Source of the DNA: JAWVZU01 sp033722075
GTDB lineage: Bacteria > Pseudomonadota > Gammaproteobacteria > Xanthomonadales > SZUA-38
Length of the DNA: 21,424 nucleotides
Assembly: GCA_033722075.1 (NCBI GenBank)
Contig: JAWVZU010000029.1
Span: forward strand, 1-21,424
Direction of reading: 5' to 3'
A program made the translations under genes and the position numbers. Positions 13,832 through 20,015 of the stretch are shown piece by piece. Within the stretch, counting starts at the first letter, position 1; each line of letters begins with the position of its first letter. Under the pieces are notes generated by a model, which worked only from the letters and a program-made list of their open reading frames with translations, was not told the origin of the DNA and did not search any database.

Positions 13832-15861
13832 TGGGCTGCGGTGGTTGCGGCGTCGGTCTCGAGCAACCGGCTGAGATCGCGTGCCGGCAGCGGTCGATAA
13901 TAGTAATAGCCCTGCTGATAGTCGACGCCGATACGCCGTACGAATTCGGCCTGTTCCCGCGTCTGCACGCCTTCGGCAACGATCGAGCGACCGAGCTTCT
14001 GGAGCATGGGTACGACGGCCTCGAGGATGGTCGCCGCATCCCGGTCGTCCGGCAGGCGGCCGACGAACGCGCGGTCCAGCTTGATTACCGGTGTGCGGAG
14101 AAGCTGCAGATGCCCCAGCGACGAATAACCGATGCCGAAATCGTCCAGGGCAACCTGAACGCCCATCTTCTCCAGTGCCTGGATGCGGGACCGCGCCAGC
14201 TCGAGATCCTGGATCGCGGTCTGCTCGGTGATCTCCATCTCGACCCGGACATGTGCGCACTCGTGCGCCTTGAGGGCGGCGGCGACGGTCGTTTCCAGGC
14301 CGGGATCCTGGAACGTCTCGGGTGCCGAGTTGACGGCGATCAGGAACGGCTCGATCACGCGCCCCCGCCAGGCCTCCGCCGTACGCAGGGCCTCGCGCAG
14401 GGCCCAGGCGTCCAGCTGGGGAATGAGCCCGGCCTCGAGCGCGGACGGCAGGAACTCGTCGGGCCTGAGTTCCCCCATAGTCGGGTGCTCCCAGCGCGCC
14501 AGAGCCTCGACGCCGACGATGAGCCCGTCGGAAGAGCGCACGATCGGCTGGAATACGAGATAGAGGTCATTGTTGGCCAGCGCCTGCTGGAAATCCTGTT
14601 CCAGCCGGTAGCGTTGTCGTGCAGCCTGGTCCAGTTCGGGCGAATAGAAGCCCACCCCGCGGCCTCCGCTGGTCTTGATGCGTTGCATCGCCAGATCGGC
14701 CTGTTTCAGCAGCAACTCCGGGTCGTCGCTGTCCTGCGGGCAAAGGGCCACGCCCACTGAGGCATCGACCTGGGCCTCGTTGTCTCCCAGCTGGAATGGG
14801 GAACGGGCGAGGCGGCGAACCCGTTCCGCAAGCTGGGAAATGCCCTGGTCTCCGGCCTTCATGCTCTGCACGAGCAGAAACTCGTCGGCGCCCAGGCGTC
14901 CGGCAAACCCACCGGTGCTCGGCACCGCTCGAATCCGGTCTGCATACTGCCGGAGAACTTCGTCGCCGGCCCAGCGTCCGAAGGAACTGTTGATCTGCTT
15001 GAAGCGGTCGAGACCGACGTGCATCACCGCGACCTGTGTGGTTCGCGGGTCCAGGTGATCCAAGGTCCGGGTCAGCTGGACGGCCACGGACTCGCGATTA
15101 GGCAGGTGAGTCAACTGGTCGTGGCGGCGGTGGAATTCCGCCTCGGCGCCGGCGGCATGGGCGCGCAGGCGCTCCTTCTCCAGCAGCCAGATCACCAGCC
15201 CCAGGCCAACGGTAAACTGGGTCACCGTATCCAGGACCGTCAACGATGCGGCAAACGGCAGGCTGAGACCAAACTGGACGGATACGAAAGCCAGCGTGCC
15301 GCTCGCCAGCTGGGCCAGCGCAAATACGACCAGGCTGACGGCCACGATACGGGCCCCGAAGCTGGCCGCGGCCCGGTGTCGCACGAACAGCAGGATCGCC
15401 GCCGAAAGGGTGGCGACTCCGACCAGGCTGTGGCGGACCACAACTCTCAGAATGACCCTTGCCTGGGCCGCATCCGGGTCGAAAGCGAAGGGCAGGGTGA
15501 TCCCGATGCCGAAAGCGACTATCGCCGCGCTGCACGCGACCAGTCGGCCCGTCGGCATGCCTCGCTCGTTGGCGAACTCGTCGAGGCCGGCCAGGAGCCA
15601 GAAGATCTGCAGATAGATCCCGACCGCCGCGATGGCGCTCATGACCAGCCGCAGGGGGTGCGTGCCACCCAGGGTGGCCACGGTCCCCAGGGTCACGGCG
15701 GTGGCGAGTGCGGACACGGCCAGACACAGGTAGGCACCGGCCCACAGGCCGAGGAAACGGGTCCGGTAGGCCGCATGGTAATGCTGGAAAACACCGCTCA
15801 GTACCGCGCCGCCCAGGAAAAGGGCACCATAAACGACGTAGAAATAAGAGGTGAGGTCCAA
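13828..15861 (-). CDS. Membrane GGDEF/EAL protein, probable c-di-GMP phosphodiesterase
   Basis: About 677 residues. The N-terminal half has around seven hydrophobic segments (first at SYFYVVYGALFLGGAVL, last at TQFTVGLGLVIWLL), forming an integral-membrane sensor of no family I can name. The GGDEF domain (about 240-405) keeps the first metal Asp (LDRFK, D285), but its signature reads GADEF at 324-328, so cyclase activity is doubtful. The EAL domain (about 420-670) has every catalytic residue I can check: E452 of EAL, N511, E546 of ITE, D573-D574 of DDFGIGYSSL, K594, E630 of AEGV and Q650 of QGY. It therefore probably degrades c-di-GMP, with the GGDEF part perhaps regulatory. No ATG is near; the TTG at 15861 is preferred because GAGGG lies six bases upstream, though a TTG at 15900 is also possible. 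It overlaps the sirtuin gene. Confidence 0.88.
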   Translation of the reverse strand: MDLTSYFYVVYGALFLGGAVLSGVFQHYHAAYRTRFLGLWAGAYLCLAVSALATAVTLGTVATLGGTHPLRLVMSAIAAVGIYLQIFWLLAGLDEFANERGMPTGRLVACSAAIVAFGIGITLPFAFDPDAAQARVILRVVVRHSLVGVATLSAAILLFVRHRAAASFGARIVAVSLVVFALAQLASGTLAFVSVQFGLSLPFAASLTVLDTVTQFTVGLGLVIWLLEKERLRAHAAGAEAEFHRRHDQLTHLPNRESVAVQLTRTLDHLDPRTTQVAVMHVGLDRFKQINSSFGRWAGDEVLRQYADRIRAVPSTGGFAGRLGADEFLLVQSMKAGDQGISQLAERVRRLARSPFQLGDNEAQVDASVGVALCPQDSDDPELLLKQADLAMQRIKTSGGRGVGFYSPELDQAARQRYRLEQDFQQALANNDLYLVFQPIVRSSDGLIVGVEALARWEHPTMGELRPDEFLPSALEAGLIPQLDAWALREALRTAEAWRGRVIEPFLIAVNSAPETFQDPGLETTVAAALKAHECAHVRVEMEITEQTAIQDLELARSRIQALEKMGVQVALDDFGIGYSSLGHLQLLRTPVIKLDRAFVGRLPDDRDAATILEAVVPMLQKLGRSIVAEGVQTREQAEFVRRIGVDYQQGYYYYRPLPARDLSRLLETDAATTAAQ

Positions 15862-16070
15862 GAATCGCCCTCGCGTATCCGGATGTCCCGGCCCAGCCAA
15901 CGGAATCTGAACCAGCGGTCTCCGCCGCCTGCGTTAATTCCGGTTCAAAAGAGACGCTTACGTGCGAATTCGAGGACTTTTGCACGCCATCGTAAAAACA
16001 TCAAGCGGGCATGGATTTAAGCCGGGTCCCGCGCTACGCTTTGCGCCTTTCGCAAACGGGAGCCCGCCGC
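15862..16070. promoter_or_regulatory. Divergent region between the GGDEF/EAL and enoyl-CoA hydratase genes
   Basis: 209 bp lie between two outward-facing starts, so promoters for both genes are expected here. The middle (about 15930-16020) is less GC-rich than its surroundings. TTGCAC at 15980-15985 resembles a -35 box for the rightward gene, but no matching -10 occurs at the right distance. I found no convincing pair for the leftward gene either. GGGAG at 16058-16062 is the ribosome-binding site of the enoyl-CoA hydratase gene, and GAGGG (minus strand, about 15868-15872) that of the GGDEF/EAL gene. No riboswitch-like or long inverted repeat was noticed. Confidence 0.4.
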
Positions 16071-16853
16071 ATGGACTTCGAGAACCTTCTGGTCGACCAG
16101 GACGGCCCGATCGTGACCATCACGATCAACCGTCCTGCCAAACTCAATGCCCTCAACAGCCGGACGCTCACCGAACTCGGCATGGCCTTCGAGGACTGTG
16201 CCGCGGACGATGAGGTCCGTTGCGTGATCCTCACCGGGGCGGGGTCGAAGGCCTTTGTGGCCGGTGCAGACATCAGTGAGATCAACACCCTCACGGCCAA
16301 CGAGGCGATGGATTTCTCGCGCCACGGCCAGGAATTGATGCGACGCATAGAGCAGCTGGGCAAGCCGGTGGTCGCAGCCATCAATGGCTTCGCCCTGGGT
16401 GGCGGATTCGAACTGGCGCTGGCCTGCACGCTGCGCCTTGCCTCGGATAACGCCAAGCTGGGGCTGCCGGAAATCACCCTGGGCGTGATGCCGGGATTCG
16501 GAGGGACCCAGCGGGTCAGCCGGATCGCGGGGCGCTCCGTTGCGCTGGAACTGGCCTTGACGGGGCAGCCGATGGATGCGGCCCGGGCGGCCGAGCTGGG
16601 CCTCGTTCACCGGGTCGTGGAGGGAGGCAAGCTGCTCGAAGAGACGCGCACGCTGGCCGAACGGCTTGCCAGGAATGCGCCGATCGCTACGGCGCACATC
16701 CTGGAAGCCATCGACCGTGGTGGAGACGTGGGTCTCGGCGCGGCGCTGGCCATGGAAACCCACCTGTTCGGCCTGTGCTGCGCGACCGAAGACATGGTGG
16801 AAGGGACCAGCGCCTTTCTGGAAAAGCGCAAGCCCGAGTTCAGGGGTCGCTAG
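16071..16853 (+). CDS. Enoyl-CoA hydratase (crotonase family)
   Basis: A 260-residue crotonase-family protein, most likely a short-chain enoyl-CoA hydratase that adds water to trans-2-enoyl-CoA in fatty-acid or amino-acid breakdown. 'INRPAKLNALNS' binds CoA. 'KAFVAGADISEI' and 'NGFALGGGFELALAC' form the oxyanion hole. E114 and E134 (in LGLPEITLGVMPGFGGTQR) have the same 20-residue spacing as the two catalytic glutamates of rat mitochondrial crotonase (Glu144/Glu164). The start is the ATG at 16071 with GGGAG eight bases upstream; an in-frame ATG at 16011 has no comparable site. The gene stands alone, with divergent and convergent neighbours, so the physiological substrate cannot be read from context. 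It ends 15 bp from the convergent pspC stop with no obvious terminator between. Confidence 0.93.
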   Translation: MDFENLLVDQDGPIVTITINRPAKLNALNSRTLTELGMAFEDCAADDEVRCVILTGAGSKAFVAGADISEINTLTANEAMDFSRHGQELMRRIEQLGKPVVAAINGFALGGGFELALACTLRLASDNAKLGLPEITLGVMPGFGGTQRVSRIAGRSVALELALTGQPMDAARAAELGLVHRVVEGGKLLEETRTLAERLARNAPIATAHILEAIDRGGDVGLGAALAMETHLFGLCCATEDMVEGTSAFLEKRKPEFRGR

Positions 16854-16868
16854 TTTAGTGTCACCACC

Positions 16869-17270
16869 CTAGGCCGGGTCGCCGTTCACCGGCCGTGGGC
16901 CGCGGCGACCGATGCCCTGGTCGATCTCGTATTCGGCCGACGTGACATAGGCCTCCATCCGGCGGATGCGATGTTCGATTTCACGCATCCGGTGCCGCAC
17001 CTGTCCAAAGGTCGCGGCCGGTGCCCGGTTGACCGAGCGCCGGAAGTTCTCGATTTCCGGGTCCTCCGGTTTCCCGTGCGTCTCGCGAACGGGGATCTTG
17101 AACAGGCAGATCACGTAGGCGATTAGGGTCAGCGGGCAAAGCGGCGACAGCAGCAAGGGTATCGTCAGCAGCCGGACCAGAAAGACCGGGACGGCGAGAT
17201 ATTCGGCGATGCCGGCGCAGACGCCACCGATCCAACGCCGGTTGGGGTCGCGATAAAGGCGTCGTTCCAT
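16869..17270 (-). CDS. pspC: Phage shock protein C
   Basis: A 133-residue inner-membrane protein. The PspC domain (about 3-65) begins 'ERRLYRDPNRRWIGGVCAGIAEYL' and has two hydrophobic stretches, about 27-45 and 46-59. The C-terminal part (about 85-120) is highly charged with a heptad-like pattern (VRHRMREIEHRIRRMEAYV), typical of the PspC coiled-coil tail. With PspB it senses inner-membrane stress and binds PspA, releasing the transcriptional activator PspF in enteric bacteria. Its ATG overlaps the pspB stop by one base; a GTG one codon earlier is possible. A strong GGAGGAGG site lies upstream and suits either. Slightly longer than E. coli PspC (119 residues). Confidence 0.93.
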   Translation of the reverse strand: MERRLYRDPNRRWIGGVCAGIAEYLAVPVFLVRLLTIPLLLSPLCPLTLIAYVICLFKIPVRETHGKPEDPEIENFRRSVNRAPAATFGQVRHRMREIEHRIRRMEAYVTSAEYEIDQGIGRRGPRPVNGDPA

Positions 17271-17497
17271 CACGCGCGCCTCCTCCAGCCGGGAGCGTCA
17301 CTGTCGAGGATTCGCTCCAGGGTCTGAATCCGGTCTTCCATCTTCTTCGCGCTGTCCCACAGGTCCTCGAGCATGCGCTCGTCTTCCGGGGTCAGGCCCT
17401 TGTTTTCCTTGGCCTTGCTGACGTAGTGAAAAATGATCCACAAGGGGGCAACGACTGCCAGAAACAGTATGCCCCAGACTTCCAATACGGCGCCCAT
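17270..17497 (-). CDS. pspB: Phage shock protein B
   Basis: A 75-residue protein with one N-terminal membrane helix (about 6-25, EVWGILFLAVVAPLWIIFHY) and a charged cytoplasmic coiled-coil region (LTPEDERMLEDLWDSAKKMEDRIQTLERIL) ending in 'DSDAPGWRRR', the conserved PspB tail. It partners PspC in sensing membrane stress. A GAGGAGGGG ribosome-binding site stands immediately before the ATG. The gene begins 10 bp after pspA and its stop overlaps the pspC start, so the three genes form one transcript. Length matches the family (about 74 residues). Confidence 0.95.
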   Translation of the reverse strand: MGAVLEVWGILFLAVVAPLWIIFHYVSKAKENKGLTPEDERMLEDLWDSAKKMEDRIQTLERILDSDAPGWRRRA

Positions 17498-17507
17498 AGT
17501 CCCCTCC

Positions 17508-18188
17508 TCAACCTGCGTCCTTCGCGTCGGTGCTCTTGACCTTCTTCTTCAGGGTCTCGAGCTCCGCATCGATCTTCTCGTCGCGCGCAAGGTCGTTGAT
17601 TTCGTCCGCCAGCGTGCGGTTGCGTCCCATCTCCAGCGCTTCCGCCTCCGACTCGACCTCGTCGATCCGCCGCTCGGCGTATTCGAAGCGGTTGAGAACA
17701 TCGTCGATGCGATTGTCATGGATCCGGGACTTTGCCTTGAGCTGGGTCTCCGCCGCCGTATGGCGCATGCTCAGGGTGCGCTGACGGTTCTTGGCATCGG
17801 TCAGCTTGGACTGGAGCTTGGCGATGTCGTCGTTGAGCTTCTCCAGGTTGCTGTCGATGATGCTCAGTTCCTTCTTGAGCGCTTCGATCCGGTCGCCGAC
17901 CTTGGTCTTTTCCACCAGGGCTGCCTTGGCCAGGTCTTCGCGACCCTTCTCCAGGGCGAGCTCCGCCTTCTGTTCCCAGTCGATCTGTTCCTGCTCGAGG
18001 TAGGTCAGCGCCCGGTGCTTCTCCTTCTTGTCGGCGATCGCCTTGGCGGCGGTCGAGCGTACCTCGACCAGCGTGTCTTCCATTTCCTGAATCATCAGGC
18101 GAACGATCTTTTCCGGATCTTCCGCCTTTTCCAGCACCGCATTGATGTTGGCGTTGATGATTTCCGTCATTCTCGAAAAAATTCCCAC
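17508..18188 (-). CDS. pspA: Phage shock protein A
   Basis: A 226-residue member of the PspA/IM30 (ESCRT-III-like) family: long coiled coils that bind stressed inner membrane and, in enteric bacteria, inhibit PspF. It begins GIFSRMTEIINANINAVLEK with an amphipathic first helix, followed by 'EDPEKIVRLMIQEMEDTLVEVRS', 'WEQKAELALEKGREDLAKAAL' and 'RFEYAERRIDEVESEAEA', all matching E. coli PspA closely. The start is the GTG at 18188, seven bases after an AGGAG site. The frame has an ATG further upstream at 18242, but that lies inside the sigma-54 promoter and is ruled out. It heads pspA-pspB-pspC; no pspF is adjacent in the window. Confidence 0.96.
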   Translation of the reverse strand: MGIFSRMTEIINANINAVLEKAEDPEKIVRLMIQEMEDTLVEVRSTAAKAIADKKEKHRALTYLEQEQIDWEQKAELALEKGREDLAKAALVEKTKVGDRIEALKKELSIIDSNLEKLNDDIAKLQSKLTDAKNRQRTLSMRHTAAETQLKAKSRIHDNRIDDVLNRFEYAERRIDEVESEAEALEMGRNRTLADEINDLARDEKIDAELETLKKKVKSTDAKDAG

Positions 18189-18224
18189 CGTGTTACTCCT
18201 GGTTGATGGATTGTGTTCTGGATG

Positions 18225-18242
18225 TAGCAGTTTCCATGCCAA
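18225..18242 (-). promoter_or_regulatory. Sigma-54 (-24/-12) promoter of pspABC
   Basis: On the minus strand the sequence TTGGCATGGAAACTGCTA has exactly the spacing of an RpoN promoter: GG (18240-18239) and GC (18228-18227) separated by 10 bases. Compared with the consensus TTGGCACG-N4-TTGCW it differs at one base in each half (CATG for CACG, CTGC for TTGC). It would start transcription near 18215, leaving a leader of about 27 bases that holds the AGGAG site of pspA. pspA is a classical sigma-54 target in enteric bacteria, which supports the call. Confidence 0.8.
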
Positions 18243-18267
18243 TTTCCATCGAGAGCCGTAATGTTTT

Positions 18268-18280
18268 GAATTTCTTGATA
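18268..18280 (-). promoter_or_regulatory. IHF-like site upstream of the pspA sigma-54 promoter
   Basis: The minus-strand sequence TATCAAGAAATTC matches the IHF consensus WATCAANNNNTTR at all specified positions except the last (C for A/G). It begins about 28 bases upstream of the -24 element, in an AT-rich stretch, where DNA bending would bring an upstream-bound activator to sigma-54 polymerase. The E. coli psp promoter also has an IHF site between activator sites and promoter. A single match to a loose consensus is weak evidence on its own; the position makes it more credible. Confidence 0.5.
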
Positions 18281-18545
18281 AATCGGCTTGGCTCAGGTTT
18301 ATCGTGGGATTTTTTTCGCCGAAGTGTGGTCAATCTCGCTAACCGACCTGGTCGACCGGGTTCAGGCTAGTGGCGGCGGCTCGCCTCCAGTACAATACCC
18401 GGTCTTTTGGCCGCTCCCGGCATCGGCCGATACCGATCCACGATGGTTGGTGTTGAAACTGCGCTGGGCGGAATCAATCTTATAAGGCTGGTGTGCGGCA
18501 GTCCCCTGGTCTGCGGCATCGGAGAATGACGACAGGAGGATCTTC
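18281..18545. promoter_or_regulatory. Rest of the pspA / FKBP-isomerase divergent region
   Basis: Together with the sites nearer pspA this makes a 357 bp gap without a gene. On the pspA side it should hold the binding sites of the sigma-54 activator, which I cannot define by eye. On the rightward side a TACAAT box (18391-18396) resembles a -10 element but has no -35 at a suitable distance. TTGAAA at 18453-18458 resembles a -35 but lacks a properly spaced -10. An imperfect 16-base palindrome with a perfect ATCGGCCGAT core lies at 18419-18434 and an 8-base palindrome GGTCGACC at 18350-18357; either could be an operator. Short open frames here have no ribosome-binding site and look non-coding. 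Confidence 0.4.
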
Positions 18546-19223
18546 ATGGTTTTCAGAATTGCAGCGTTGCTCGGATTGCTCGGAGCAATGGGTGCGTCGG
18601 CGCAGGAGCTGTCCAGCGATCAGGACAAGCTCAGCTATGCGATCGGCTACCAGATCGGAACGGACTTCAAATATCGCGACATGGATCTCAACATGGAGAC
18701 CGTGATTCGCGCCCTGCGCGATGCGATCAACGAGCAGGACCCGGCGGTTCCGGAACAGGAAATGGCGGCCATGTTGCGCGCCATGCAGGAGCGGATGCAG
18801 GCCGAACAGCTGGAGAAGTTCAAGCAGCTCGCCGAGGAGAACAAGCAGAAGAGCGAGCAGTTCCTGGCCGACAACAAGTCCAAGAAGAACATCGTGGTGC
18901 TGCCCAGCGGCGTCCAGTACCGGATCATCGAGGAAGGCGAAGGCTCGCGCCCGACCGCGGAGAGTGAGGTGGTCGTCCACTACCGCAGCTCCACCATGAA
19001 CGGTCTGGAATTCGACAGCTCGTTCGCGCGCGGCGAGCCGGTGACCTTCAAGGTCAACCAGGTCATCAAGGGCTGGCAGGAAATCCTGCCGCTGATGAAG
19101 ACCGGCGCGACCTGGCAGGTATTCGTGCCGCCCGAGTTGGCCTATGGCATCCGAGGACAGCGTCCCGTCGGACCCAACGAGGCCCTCGTGTTCGACATCA
19201 ACCTCGTGGAAGTCAAATCCTGA
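18546..19223 (+). CDS. Exported FKBP-type peptidyl-prolyl isomerase (FkpA/Mip-like)
   Basis: A 225-residue predicted periplasmic folding catalyst. A signal peptide (hydrophobic 5-16, cleavage likely after ASA at 17-19) is followed by an N-terminal dimerisation domain (about 24-110) that begins 'LSSDQDKLSYAIGYQIG' and has a long charged helix 'AMQERMQAEQLEKFKQLAEENKQKSEQFLADN'. The C-terminal FKBP domain (about 117-223) shows 'LPSGVQYRIIEEG', 'VVHYRSSTMNGLEFDSS', 'VIKGWQEILPLMKTG', 'VPPELAYGIRG' and 'VFDINLVEV'. The aromatic pocket residues Y, F, W and Y are in place. The family isomerises Xaa-Pro bonds and acts as a chaperone; the Mip branch is linked to virulence in some pathogens. AGGAGG lies seven bases before the ATG. 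The DUF1289 gene overlaps its stop. Confidence 0.94.
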   Translation: MVFRIAALLGLLGAMGASAQELSSDQDKLSYAIGYQIGTDFKYRDMDLNMETVIRALRDAINEQDPAVPEQEMAAMLRAMQERMQAEQLEKFKQLAEENKQKSEQFLADNKSKKNIVVLPSGVQYRIIEEGEGSRPTAESEVVVHYRSSTMNGLEFDSSFARGEPVTFKVNQVIKGWQEILPLMKTGATWQVFVPPELAYGIRGQRPVGPNEALVFDINLVEVKS

Positions 19224-19402
19224 CGGTCGGTTTCCCGGAACCCATCGAGTCACCCTGCATCGGCGTCTGCACGCTGGACGCCGATGGTCACTGCATGGGG
19301 TGTTTTCGGACCGCCGAGGAAATCCAGGACTGGTCGCAGCTGAATCCGTCCGAGCGGCGCGAGATCATGGAGACCCTGCACGAGCGGGCAGCTAAGGCCT
19401 AG
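19220..19402 (+). CDS. DUF1289 four-cysteine small protein, CTG start
   Basis: A 60-residue protein with the complete DUF1289 signature: SPCIGVCTLDADGHCMGCFR, giving C-x3-C-x7-C-x2-C, then 'EEIQDWSQLNPSERREIM'. The four cysteines suggest a metal-binding site (inferred); the function of the family, which includes E. coli YdhL, is unknown. There is no ATG, GTG or TTG in this frame in the last 80 bases of the preceding gene or before the conserved domain. The only candidate is CTG at 19220, which overlaps the TGA of the isomerase gene (CTGA) and has GGAAG seven bases upstream. That gives a ten-residue lead before the domain, as in relatives. The coding call is strong; the exact start is inferred. 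Confidence 0.8.
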   Translation: MTVGFPEPIESPCIGVCTLDADGHCMGCFRTAEEIQDWSQLNPSERREIMETLHERAAKA

Positions 19403-19406
19403 CCTC

Positions 19407-20015
19407 ATGGGTTATCCATGGGGTGACATCCTCCATTCTCTGGAAACCGGCGAGCAGGATTTCAGCGTCCCGGACGACTTGCCCTACGGCGATCTGGTTC
19501 CGGATCGGCTGTTGGAGGCCGCTGTCCTGGTCCCGCTGCGACGCCTGGAGAGCGGCTGGGAAGTCATACTCACCGTGCGCACCCATGAACTGCGACGGCA
19601 TGCCGGCCAGATCAGTTTCCCCGGCGGTCGTTCGGAGCTGGACGATCCGACGAGGCTCGCCACCGCATTGCGCGAGACCGAGGAAGAGATCGGCGTCGAA
19701 CCCGCTCACGTGACCCCGCTCGGCTGCCTGGACCCGATCGTCACCATAACCGGCTACTCGGTCTTCCCGTTTGTCGGCCGGGTCAGCGAAGCCGCTGAAC
19801 TGCGCCGGGATGCCCGTGAGGTGGCCGAGATCTTCAGCGTGCCGCTCGATTTCCTGCTCGATCCGGACAATTGCCGGACGGAACGGGCCTTCTTCAAGGG
19901 ACGGCAGCGGGAATACCACGTCTTCCCCTACCGGCACTACAAGATCTGGGGCGCCACGGCGGCGATGCTCCGTGACCTCGCGCGGCGGTTCCGGGCGCTA
20001 GACTCCGATGGGTGA
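19407..20015 (+). CDS. CoA pyrophosphatase, Nudix family (NudL-like)
   Basis: A 202-residue Nudix hydrolase. The CoA-pyrophosphatase motif ILTVRTHELRRHAGQISF at 54-71 is directly followed by PGG and a Nudix box whose G74, D80, R89-E90 and E93-E94-x-G96 spacing fits the CoAse subfamily, which is one or two residues longer than the general box. Relatives split CoA, preferably oxidised or acylated forms, into 3',5'-ADP and phosphopantetheine, and are thought to adjust or clean the CoA pool. The ATG lies 4 bp after the DUF1289 stop with only a weak ribosome-binding site, and the end overlaps the sulfurtransferase start by 8 bp. This suggests that the four genes are read from one transcript. Confidence 0.92.
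   Translation: MGYPWGDILHSLETGEQDFSVPDDLPYGDLVPDRLLEAAVLVPLRRLESGWEVILTVRTHELRRHAGQISFPGGRSELDDPTRLATALRETEEEIGVEPAHVTPLGCLDPIVTITGYSVFPFVGRVSEAAELRRDAREVAEIFSVPLDFLLDPDNCRTERAFFKGRQREYHVFPYRHYKIWGATAAMLRDLARRFRALDSDG

Noticed and set aside
13832..14260. Long N-terminal extension of the sirtuin inside the GGDEF/EAL gene
   Set aside because: Low-complexity Arg/Pro-rich shadow sequence with no sirtuin similarity; the GTGA overlap start gives the normal N-terminus.
18189..18242. Upstream ATG for PspA, adding 18 residues
   Set aside because: It falls inside the sigma-54 promoter, so it would not be in the mRNA; the GTG at 18188 has an AGGAG site and the standard GIFSR start.
18288..18485. A 65-codon rightward frame in the psp/FKBP intergenic gap
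   Set aside because: No ribosome-binding site, no recognisable motif, and it covers the expected regulatory region.
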